DNA of 10,012 bases from Paracoccaceae bacterium (GTDB lineage Bacteria; Pseudomonadota; Alphaproteobacteria; Rhodobacterales; Rhodobacteraceae), in the NCBI GenBank assembly GCA_007121115.1, contig SKMI01000019.1, positions 1 to 10,012 on the forward strand. The letters are read 5' to 3'. Position numbers and translations under genes: made by a program. Below are positions 1-5,578 of the stretch, in pieces; position 1 is the stretch's first letter; each line of letters opens with the position of its first letter. The notes under the pieces were generated by a model. That model was not told the origin of the DNA, did not search any database, and worked only from the letters and a program-made list of their open reading frames with translations.

Positions 1-527
1 ATGGCGGCATGGGCGCGGTGACTTTCGATGCCGTCGCCGCGCGGCTGGGGGTCAGCAAGCAGGCGGTGATCTACTGGTTTCCCAACAAGGCGCAGCTTCT
101 GGGCGCCGTGGCGCTGGGCTGCCTGCGCGACGAGGCCGAAGCGGCAATCGCCGCCGCCAATGCCGCCGCCAGCCCGGCACAGGCGCGGGCCGATGTGGTG
201 CAGGCGCTGATCCGGTTTCATCTGGACGACCTGCCGCGCTTCCGGCTGATGTATGCCGCGCCGCAGACCGGCGCCCGGCCCGCCTGGGCGCCCGATATCC
301 TGGACTGTGTGCACGAGATCACGGCACGCCAATACAGCAGCGTCGCCGCCGCTCTGGGCGGGGGCGAGGCGGCGCGGCGCGCAGCGGTGGCGCTGCACAT
401 GGCGGCTCTTGGGCATGTCCTGCTCGTTGGCCTGACCGAGGCAGTGGGCGATCCAATGCGCCACAGCCCGAAGGCGCTGGCCGACACGCTGGCGGCGATG
501 GTGTGCGATGGCGCACGCGGCGCGTAA
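1..527 (+). CDS. TetR/AcrR-family transcriptional regulator, 5' end missing
   Basis: This is a DNA-binding repressor of the TetR type whose first codons lie left of the window. The reading frame (first full codon at position 3) is open to the edge, and the ATG at 9 falls inside the helix-turn-helix, so it is not the true start. The visible N-terminus reads GAVTFDAVAARLGVSKQAVI followed by YWFPNKAQLL, the usual TetR recognition helix and its 'Y-F-x-x-K-xx-LL' boundary. Normally some 20-30 residues precede this. The rest is an alanine-rich helical ligand-binding domain with no recognisable ligand specificity. It ends at a TAA, 52 nt before a strong hairpin. Its target may lie to the left, outside the window. 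The family call is firm; the regulated function is unknown. Confidence 0.88.
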   Translation, partial: GGMGAVTFDAVAARLGVSKQAVIYWFPNKAQLLGAVALGCLRDEAEAAIAAANAAASPAQARADVVQALIRFHLDDLPRFRLMYAAPQTGARPAWAPDILDCVHEITARQYSSVAAALGGGEAARRAAVALHMAALGHVLLVGLTEAVGDPMRHSPKALADTLAAMVCDGARGA

Positions 528-579
528 GGGTGGACCATCGCGACAGGGTGGTGCCGCGCGCGCAGCGCGCCCGGCCCAA

Positions 580-618
580 CCCCTGAGCGCTTGCAGGGAA
601 CCTGCAAGCGCTCAGGGG
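580..618. terminator. Perfect 18-bp inverted repeat, likely transcription terminator after the TetR gene
   Basis: Arms 580-597 and 601-618 are exact reverse complements (core GAGCGCTTGCAGG / CCTGCAAGCGCTC) around a 3-nt GAA loop. It lies 52 nt after the TetR stop and about 120 nt before the nth start, as expected for a stem ending the upstream transcript. No T-run follows, so it is not a textbook intrinsic terminator. High-GC alphaproteobacteria often use stems without a long U-tract, but a protein-binding palindrome is also possible. Confidence 0.5.
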
Positions 619-737
619 GCGGGAGCCCCGGTCAAATTGGCTCGCCAAGGGGCAATTCCCCGCGCGATACACCTTGCTCCAGGGCTCTGCGGTCGCCGGG
701 GGTTGTGAGCGGCCCGGCGACGTTGCATAGCTTCATC

Positions 738-1382
738 ATGGCCGCGCAACTCGATTACACAACGATCCACGCGATCTTCACCCGCTTCCGCGATGCCGAG
801 CCGGAGCCGCAGGGCGAGTTGCACCATCTCAACGCCTTCACCCTGCTGGTCGCCGTGGCACTGAGCGCGCAGGCCACGGATGCGGGTGTGAACCGCGCCA
901 CGGCCAGCTTGTTCCCCATCGCCGACACGCCCGAGAAGATGCTGGCGCTGGGCGAAGAGGGTGTGATCGAGCATATCCGCACCATCGGGCTTTACCGCAA
1001 CAAGGCGAAGAACGTCATCAAGCTCTCGCGCATTCTGGTCGATCACTACGGCGGGCAGGTCCCGTCCAGTCGCGCGGCGCTGCAATCGCTGCCCGGCGTG
1101 GGGCGCAAGACCGCCAATGTGGTGCTCAACATGTGGTGGCGCTTTCCGGCGCAGGCGGTGGACACGCATATCTTTCGCCTCGGCAACCGCTCGGGGATCG
1201 CCCCCGGGAAGGACGTTGTCGCCGTCGAACGCGCGATCGAGGACCATGTGCCCGCCGAGTTCCAGCTTCAGGCGCATCACTGGATGATCCTGCACGGGCG
1301 TTACGTCTGCAAGGCGCGCAAGCCCGCCTGCGCCGCCTGCCTGATCCGCGACCTGTGCGCCTATGAGGAGAAAACGCTTTGA
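738..1382 (+). CDS. nth: Endonuclease III (DNA glycosylase/AP lyase)
   Basis: This is a bifunctional base-excision repair enzyme that removes oxidised pyrimidines and cleaves the abasic site. The product is 214 aa, a normal length for the family. The helix-hairpin-helix reads LPGVGRKTANVVLN (residues 118-131), with the catalytic lysine at K124. VDTHIFRLGNR carries the catalytic aspartate D142. The C-terminus has the [4Fe-4S] pattern C-x6-C-x2-C-x5-C at C191, C198, C201 and C207. The frame is open back to 591, but homology starts at the ATG at 738; the upstream residues are low-complexity. There is no strong Shine-Dalgarno. A weak promoter-like pair (TTGTGA at 703, GCATAG at 725, 16-bp spacer) would start transcription close to the ATG, so a near-leaderless mRNA is possible. 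The stop overlaps the next gene's TTG start, implying an operon. Confidence 0.97.
   Translation: MAAQLDYTTIHAIFTRFRDAEPEPQGELHHLNAFTLLVAVALSAQATDAGVNRATASLFPIADTPEKMLALGEEGVIEHIRTIGLYRNKAKNVIKLSRILVDHYGGQVPSSRAALQSLPGVGRKTANVVLNMWWRFPAQAVDTHIFRLGNRSGIAPGKDVVAVERAIEDHVPAEFQLQAHHWMILHGRYVCKARKPACAACLIRDLCAYEEKTL
1365..1370 (+). promoter_or_regulatory. Shine-Dalgarno GAGGAG that fixes the TTG start of the kinase
   Basis: GAGGAG lies inside the last codons of nth, 8 nt before the TTG at 1379. This is ideal spacing and supports the non-ATG start of the following PfkB-family gene. Confidence 0.75.
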
Positions 1383-2368
1383 AACGCTATCAGGTGGCCG
1401 GGATCGGCAATGCCGTGGTCGATGTGCTCAGCACCGTGCCCGAGGATTTCCTGGCCGATCACACCGTCCGCAAGGGCATCATGCAACTGATCGAACGCGA
1501 CCGGGCCGAAGCCCTGCACGCGGCGATGACCGCCCATGACACCGCGCCCGGCGGATCGGTGGCGAACACGCTGGCGGGCCTGGGCAAGCTGGGGCTGCGC
1601 ACGGCCTTTACCGGGCTGGTGGCCGATGACGAGCTGGGCCGGGGCTATGCCGCCGACATGGCCGCGCAGGGCACGGATTTCCCCAACCCGCCCGCCGAGG
1701 AGGCCACGCTGCCGACCTCGCGCTGCATGATCTTCGTCACCCCCGATGGCGAGCGGTCGATGAACACCTATCTGGGCATCTCGGCCGAACTGGGCCCCGA
1801 TGACGTGGACGCAAGCGTCATGGCCGCCAGCGAAATGGTGTATCTCGAGGGCTATCTGTTCGACAAGCCAAAGGGCAAGCAGGCGTTTCTCAAGGCGGCG
1901 CGGGCCTGCCGGGGCGCAGGCGGGCGTGCGGGCATCGCGCTCTCGGATCCGTTCTGCGTGGACCGCCACCGCGCCGATTTCCAGGCGCTGGTGGCCAACG
2001 ACATGGATTTCGTCATCGGGAACGAGGCCGAATGGGTCGCGCTTTACCGCGCCAACGATCTGGATGATGCCCTGGCCATGGCGGCGCGGGTCTGCCGGCT
2101 GGTGGTGTGCACGCGGTCGGGCGATCCGGTGCGCATCCTGCATGACGGGAAGGTGTCCGAGGTCCCGGTGGACCGCGTGACGCCCGTGGATGCCACCGGC
2201 GCGGGCGACCAGTTCGCTGCCGGGTTCCTCTACGGCCTGACGCAGGGGCTGGGGCTCGAGCCCGCGGCGCGCATGGGCTGCATCGCCGCGGCCGAGGTGA
2301 TCGGCCATCTGGGTGCGCGCCCGCTGACCGATGTCGGCGCCAGGTTCCGCCGCGCCGGGCTGATCTGA
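1379..2368 (+). CDS. PfkB-family kinase (adenosine kinase-like / ribokinase superfamily)
   Basis: This is an ATP-dependent kinase of a sugar or nucleoside hydroxyl. The product is 329 aa. The N-terminal strand VAGIGNAVVDVL (residues 6-17) and the PGGSVANTLAGLGKLG segment (57-72) form the substrate-side signature. DATGAGDQFAAGF (271-283) is the PfkB C-terminal signature with the anion hole and the catalytic base D277. GNEAEW (214-219) is another typical family segment. Start is TTG: homology begins exactly there, the TTG overlaps the nth stop (TTGA), and GAGGAG sits 8 nt upstream, so translation is probably coupled to nth. Rhodobacterales relatives are usually annotated as adenosine kinase or simply 'PfkB family'; the substrate cannot be read from sequence. 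It ends 169 nt before the next start. Confidence 0.93.
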   Translation: MKRYQVAGIGNAVVDVLSTVPEDFLADHTVRKGIMQLIERDRAEALHAAMTAHDTAPGGSVANTLAGLGKLGLRTAFTGLVADDELGRGYAADMAAQGTDFPNPPAEEATLPTSRCMIFVTPDGERSMNTYLGISAELGPDDVDASVMAASEMVYLEGYLFDKPKGKQAFLKAARACRGAGGRAGIALSDPFCVDRHRADFQALVANDMDFVIGNEAEWVALYRANDLDDALAMAARVCRLVVCTRSGDPVRILHDGKVSEVPVDRVTPVDATGAGDQFAAGFLYGLTQGLGLEPAARMGCIAAAEVIGHLGARPLTDVGARFRRAGLI

Positions 2369-2434
2369 CGCCGGTTTCCGGGCGACGCCTCCGCCCGTGA
2401 TGGCGGCACCTGCGCGCCGAACGTTGCGCCTTCA

Positions 2435-2444
2435 CCCCCCCCCC
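2435..2444. repeat. Ten-cytosine homopolymer tract
   Basis: Ten consecutive C residues lie in the non-coding gap between the kinase stop (2368) and the exported protein start (about 2541). The tract could be a slippage site, or the count could be a sequencing or assembly error. No gene depends on its length as annotated here. Confidence 0.9.
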
Positions 2445-2489
2445 GGCCGGGCATTTGCGCGCTTGCCAGACCGGTGCCGTTGCGCCAGT

Positions 2490-2514
2490 CTTGCAGCGGT
2501 TCGCACCCTGCAAG
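2490..2514. repeat. Short inverted repeat CTTGCAG-N11-CTGCAAG
   Basis: Seven-base arms at 2490-2496 and 2508-2514 are exact reverse complements. The repeat lies 24-48 nt upstream of the exported-protein start, a position suited to an operator or a 5' leader hairpin. The same arm sequence forms the centre of the 580-618 hairpin. Its function is unknown. Confidence 0.45.
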
Positions 2515-2540
2515 CTGTGCCCCCAACTTTCGAGGTCATG

Positions 2541-3110
2541 ATGCTGAAACACCTGTCCGCGGCTGCCCTCGCCGTCCTGCTGGCCGCCCCCACTCCCGCT
2601 GCCGCCGATCCCTTTGTCGAGGCACTGGAAACCGCGCTCGACGCCTATCGCGACGGTGACCTGCAATACGCGGGCGACGAACTGGCCGAAGCGCAGCGGT
2701 TGCTGGCCGACATGAAGGCACAGGGGCTGGCCGCCTTCCTGCCCGAGCCCCCGGACGGCTGGTCGCGCGAGGTCGACACCGAGGCCGCGTCCATGCTGGG
2801 CTTCATGGGCGGCGGTGTCATGGCCCAGGCGACCTACAGCGGCCCCGACGGGCGGTTCGACCTTTCGCTGATGGCCGACAATCCGATGGTCGCGCAACTG
2901 GCCATGATGCTGGGCAACGCCGGGATGCTGGCCCAGATGGGCGGACAGATCGAACGCATCAACCGCGTCCGCTTCCTGCGCGAGGATCGCAGCCTGCGCG
3001 CCATCGTCGGCAACCGCGTGCTGGTCACCGCCGAGGGTGCGGACCCGGCACTGATGATCCCGGTGCTGGAGGCCATGGACTTCCGAGCGCTGGAGAATTT
3101 CGGCGGCTGA
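2541..3110 (+). CDS. Exported methionine-rich protein of unknown function
   Basis: I do not recognise the family. The product is 189 aa from the ATG at 2541; an adjacent in-frame ATG at 2538 would add one residue. The start is chosen because a clear Sec signal peptide begins there: LKH, a hydrophobic stretch SAAALAVLLAAPTPAAA, and a likely signal-peptidase I cut after A22 (AAA|DPF). CGAGG lies 6 nt upstream. The mature protein (about 167 aa) opens with a helical, acidic segment (residues 24-64) resembling a TPR-like helix pair, then a PPDGW turn. The middle holds nine methionines between residues 85 and 133 (MLGFMGGGVM, MADNPM, AMMLGNAGMLAQM). A basic, beta-like C-terminal part follows. It has no cysteines and no membrane anchor after the signal, so it is probably periplasmic. 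It is followed by htpX 129 nt later, which has its own promoter. Confidence 0.8.
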   Translation: MLKHLSAAALAVLLAAPTPAAADPFVEALETALDAYRDGDLQYAGDELAEAQRLLADMKAQGLAAFLPEPPDGWSREVDTEAASMLGFMGGGVMAQATYSGPDGRFDLSLMADNPMVAQLAMMLGNAGMLAQMGGQIERINRVRFLREDRSLRAIVGNRVLVTAEGADPALMIPVLEAMDFRALENFGG

Positions 3111-3135
3111 ACCGGACCGTTCGCGCCGGTGAGCG

Positions 3136-3165
3136 ATTGCAGCACCGTCACATTCGCCCCATATA
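3136..3165 (+). promoter_or_regulatory. Heat-shock (RpoH/sigma-32)-like promoter of htpX
   Basis: ATTGCAG at 3136-3142 is followed after 14 nt by CCCCATATA at 3157-3165. The second block matches the sigma-32 -10 consensus CCCCATnT fully. The first keeps the TTG core of CTTGAAA but is otherwise weak; alphaproteobacterial RpoH promoters generally conserve TTG best. The spacing is the usual 13-15 nt. The expected start is near 3172, giving a leader of roughly 68 nt. The same bases could also be read as sigma-70 TTGCAG-N17-CATATA. The heat-shock reading is favoured because htpX is a known RpoH target in other proteobacteria. Confidence 0.6.
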
Positions 3166-3239
3166 TCGACGCGAAGATGCGATGATCATGCCCCGCGGCA
3201 GCCTCAGAGGATGCCTCCCAGGAAACCCCAGAGGAAACG

Positions 3240-4130
3240 ATGAACGGATACGTCAAGACAGCGATGCTCATGGCGGCGATGACCGCGCTCTTCATGGGCG
3301 TGGGCTATGTGATCGGCGGCGCCGCCGGGGTGGTGATCGCGCTGGCGGTGGCGGCGGCGATGAACGCCTGGGCGTACTGGAACTCGGACAAGGCGGTGCT
3401 GCGCATGTACAACGCGCAGGAATGCGGCCCGCAGGTGGCGCCGCAACTTCTGCGCATGGTACACCGGCTGGCCGCCGATGCCGACATGCCCGCGCCGCGC
3501 GTCTATGTGATCGAAAATGACCAGCCCAACGCCTTTGCCACCGGGCGCAACCCGGAAAACGCCGCCGTGGCGGCGACCACGGGGCTCTTGCGGCGCATGT
3601 CGGATGACGAGGTGGCGGCGGTGATGGCGCATGAATTGGCGCATATCCGCAACTATGACACGCTGATCATGACCGTGACCGCGACCCTTGCAGGGGCGAT
3701 CTCGATGCTGGCGAATTTCGCCTTCTTCTTTCGCGGCGGGCGCAATCAGGGGGCGGGCGGGGTCATCGCGATGCTGGCGGTGATGATCCTCGCGCCGTTG
3801 GCAGCGGCACTGGTGCAGATGGCGATCTCGCGCTCGCGCGAGTACGAGGCCGACCGCGTGGGCGCCGAGATCTGCGGCAACCCGCTGTGGCTGGCCTCGG
3901 CGCTGGAAAAGATCCAGGGCTTCGCCAGCCGGATCGACAATGACGAGGCCGAGCGCAACCCGGCCACCGCGCATATGTTCATCATCAACCCCCTGCATGT
4001 GCACAAGCGCGACAAGCTGTTTTCGACCCACCCCAGCACCCACAACCGGATCGAAGCGTTGCAGAAGATGGCCGAGGAGCAGGGCATCCGGATGCGCGCC
4101 GGCGGCGTGGCCCGCGGCCCCTGGGCGTGA
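3240..4130 (+). CDS. htpX: Membrane zinc metalloprotease HtpX (M48B)
   Basis: This is an inner-membrane protease that degrades misfolded membrane proteins together with FtsH. The product is 296 aa, typical for HtpX. Two hydrophobic segments near the N-terminus (about 5-22 and 25-44) are followed by a soluble part. The zinc site is HELAH at 131-135 (ligands H131 and H135, catalytic E132), and the third ligand is probably E201 in REYEAD (200-205). Two further hydrophobic segments lie at about 142-163 and 172-193. NAFATGRNP (98-106) and STHPSTHNRIEAL (262-274) are conserved in the family. The start is the ATG after GAGGAA (3231-3236), with residues matching the usual HtpX N-terminus. It is preceded by an RpoH-like promoter and followed at once by a large inverted repeat, so it is probably monocistronic and heat-inducible. 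Confidence 0.96.
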   Translation: MNGYVKTAMLMAAMTALFMGVGYVIGGAAGVVIALAVAAAMNAWAYWNSDKAVLRMYNAQECGPQVAPQLLRMVHRLAADADMPAPRVYVIENDQPNAFATGRNPENAAVAATTGLLRRMSDDEVAAVMAHELAHIRNYDTLIMTVTATLAGAISMLANFAFFFRGGRNQGAGGVIAMLAVMILAPLAAALVQMAISRSREYEADRVGAEICGNPLWLASALEKIQGFASRIDNDEAERNPATAHMFIINPLHVHKRDKLFSTHPSTHNRIEALQKMAEEQGIRMRAGGVARGPWA

Positions 4131-4136
4131 TCTGAG

Positions 4137-4220
4137 AACCCCGCCCCATCCTGTCGGCACCGTGGCGCCCCACCCACCCTGCCGCCCTGCGCCCCGGTGC
4201 CGACGGGGCGGAGCGGGGTT
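4137..4220. terminator. Large imperfect inverted repeat after htpX, likely terminator
   Basis: The inner arms 4153-4162 (GTCGGCACCG) and 4195-4204 (CGGTGCCGAC) match perfectly. The outer arms CCGCCCC (4141-4147) and GGGGCGG (4205-4211) continue the stem after a 5-nt bulge ATCCT. AACC (4137-4140) and GGTT (4217-4220) can pair further out. The loop of about 32 nt is C-rich. The element begins 7 nt after the htpX stop, so a terminator is the simplest reading. The stem is longer than needed and has no real T-run. Confidence 0.55.
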
Positions 4221-4247
4221 GACGCTTCCTGGCCTGCCCGGCATATC
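4219..4247 (+). promoter_or_regulatory. Sigma-70-like promoter of trmB
   Basis: TTGACG (4219-4224), a 17-nt spacer and CATATC (4242-4247) give a good -35/-10 pair. The expected start is near 4254, about 30 nt before the trmB ATG. The -35 box directly abuts and slightly overlaps the outermost arm of the htpX hairpin. Confidence 0.55.
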
Positions 4248-4282
4248 GCCTGCGCACCGCAGCGAAGCAGAGGGCAGGGCCC

Positions 4283-4990
4283 ATGCAACCCGGCAAGCTC
4301 CGATCCGCCGTTACCGGGCGCAATTTCTATGGCCGCGTCAAGGGCAAGACGCTGAAACCCGCGCAGGAGCGGTATCTGACCGAGGACCTGCCGCGCCTGC
4401 AGCTACGCGGCGTGACGGTGGCGGACAACCCGGCGCGCGCGGTGTTGGACCCGGGTGCGGTGTTCGGGGACGACCGGCCCCTGTGGCTGGAAGTCGGCTT
4501 CGGCGGTGGCGAGCACATGGTGGCGCAGGCGCAGGCCAACCCGGGCGTCGGGCTGATCGGGTGCGAGCCGTTCCTGAACGGGGTCGCCATGGCGCTGGGC
4601 CGGATCCGGCGCGCCGGGGTCGGCAACATCCGCCTGCACCCCGGGGATGTGCGCGACCTGTTCGACGTGCTGCCCGATGCCTGCCTGAGCCGCGCCTTCC
4701 TGCTGTATCCGGACCCCTGGCCCAAGGCGCGCCATCACCGCCGCCGCTTTGTTACCCCTGAGCACCTGCACCCGCTGGCACGTGTGCTGCGCCCCGGTGC
4801 GGAGTTCCGCATCGCCACCGATATTCCCGACTACGTGCGCCAGACACTCGAGGAAGTGCCGCAGGCCGGGTTCCGCCGCGTCGATCACGCGCTGGATGCG
4901 GCCTGGCCGGACTGGACCCGCACCCGCTACGAGGCCAAGGCCCTGCGCGAGGGCCGCACGCCGCATTACCTGACCTTCCTGCGCGCGTGA
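4283..4990 (+). CDS. trmB: tRNA (guanine-N7-)-methyltransferase TrmB
   Basis: TrmB transfers a methyl group from S-adenosylmethionine to N7 of G46 in the tRNA variable loop. The product is 235 aa, normal for the family. The SAM-binding loop is LEVGFGGGEH (69-78), followed by the acidic GCEPF (93-97). LLYPDPWPKARHHRRRF (140-156) is the diagnostic TrmB catalytic/tRNA-binding segment. TRYEAKALREGRTPHYLTF (214-232) is the conserved C-terminal block. The basic N-terminus (GRNFYGRVKGKTLKPAQ) matches alphaproteobacterial TrmB proteins and supports the ATG at 4283; an AG-rich stretch ending about 6 nt upstream can serve as ribosome binding site. It has its own promoter-like sequence and is probably monocistronic, ending at a compound hairpin convergent with marR. 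Confidence 0.97.
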   Translation: MQPGKLRSAVTGRNFYGRVKGKTLKPAQERYLTEDLPRLQLRGVTVADNPARAVLDPGAVFGDDRPLWLEVGFGGGEHMVAQAQANPGVGLIGCEPFLNGVAMALGRIRRAGVGNIRLHPGDVRDLFDVLPDACLSRAFLLYPDPWPKARHHRRRFVTPEHLHPLARVLRPGAEFRIATDIPDYVRQTLEEVPQAGFRRVDHALDAAWPDWTRTRYEAKALREGRTPHYLTFLRA

Positions 4991-5008
4991 TCCGGCGCGC
5001 CCGCGTTC

Positions 5009-5065
5009 CGCCTCGCCCCGCGCCCCTTACCCGGCGCCCTGGCGCCGGGTAGCGCCCCCGAGGCG
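5009..5065. terminator. Compound hairpin between convergent trmB and marR, likely bidirectional terminator
   Basis: The inner stem TACCCGGCGCC (5028-5038) / GGCGCCGGGTA (5041-5051) is perfect over 11 bp with a 2-nt loop (or 9 bp with a more realistic loop). An outer stem CGCCTCG (5009-5015) / CGAGGCG (5059-5065) encloses it. It sits 18 nt after the trmB stop and about 70 nt from the end of marR, so it can terminate both transcripts. There is no T-tract on either side. Confidence 0.6.
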
Positions 5066-5134
5066 TGCCGGGGAGGGTGGGAGGGAGGCCCGCCGAGGGG
5101 GCGCTTCAGACCCTTCGCGCATGGGATCGCCGCG

Positions 5135-5578
5135 TCAGCCGCTGTCCAGCACCTTGCGCAGCGCGCGCAGCACCGGGAGCACGGTGCGGGCGCGGTCGGT
5201 GCCCACGGTTTCGACCATTTCCGAAATCAGCGGCGTCAGTGCGGTCAGCGCCGCGTCGCGCGCCCGTCGTCCCGCCGGGCTGAGCGCCACGAACTTGCGC
5301 CGCGCATCGTCCCAGTCGGGGCGGATGTGGATGTATCCGGCCCATTCCAGCTTCGCCAGCGTGTTGGTCATCGCCCCGCGGGTGACGTGAAAGGCGCGGG
5401 CCAGTTGCGCGGGCGAGCGTTCCTCCTGCGCATGGGCCAGCAGGTTCAGCACCGCGAAATGCGACAGCTCCATCCCCTTTGGCAACACGCGCGACAGGCG
5501 CGCACGGGCCATCTGGTCGGTGATCAGCAATTCGCTGAACAGCGCGTTGCCGATATCGCCGACCTTCGCCTCGGTCAT
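5135..5578 (-). CDS. MarR-family transcriptional regulator
   Basis: This is a winged helix-turn-helix dimeric regulator, 147 aa, the usual MarR length. The recognition region is SPAQLARAFHVTRGAMTNTL (residues 55-74), followed by AKLEWAGYIHI (75-85). The wing carries the D-x-D-D-x-R-x-K-like sequence PDWDDARRKFVALSPAG (87-103). N- and C-terminal helices provide the dimer interface. There is no cysteine in the protein, so it is not a Cys-based OhrR-type peroxide sensor. The start ATG (5578-5576) overlaps the stop of the upstream amidase gene (ATGA), implying co-transcription and translational coupling with it and grxC. The ligand and targets are unknown; autoregulation would need a site upstream of grxC or comF. 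Confidence 0.92.
   Translation of the reverse strand: MTEAKVGDIGNALFSELLITDQMARARLSRVLPKGMELSHFAVLNLLAHAQEERSPAQLARAFHVTRGAMTNTLAKLEWAGYIHIRPDWDDARRKFVALSPAGRRARDAALTALTPLISEMVETVGTDRARTVLPVLRALRKVLDSG

Noticed and set aside
591..737. In-frame N-terminal extension of endonuclease III back to a TTG
   Set aside because: The 49 extra residues are low-complexity, overlap the perfect hairpin at 580-618, and lie outside the conserved Nth length.
1361..2308. 315-codon open frame on the minus strand, opposite the PfkB kinase
   Set aside because: Shadow of the kinase gene. The product is His/Arg/Gly-rich with no family signature.
2397..2537. Extension of the exported protein to a GTG/ATG at 2397-2400
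   Set aside because: It would bury the signal peptide about 48 residues inside the protein and would be encoded across the C10 tract.
4131..4282. SAM- or SAH-responsive riboswitch ahead of trmB
   Set aside because: The inverted repeat lies upstream of the likely trmB promoter and shows no riboswitch core that I recognise.
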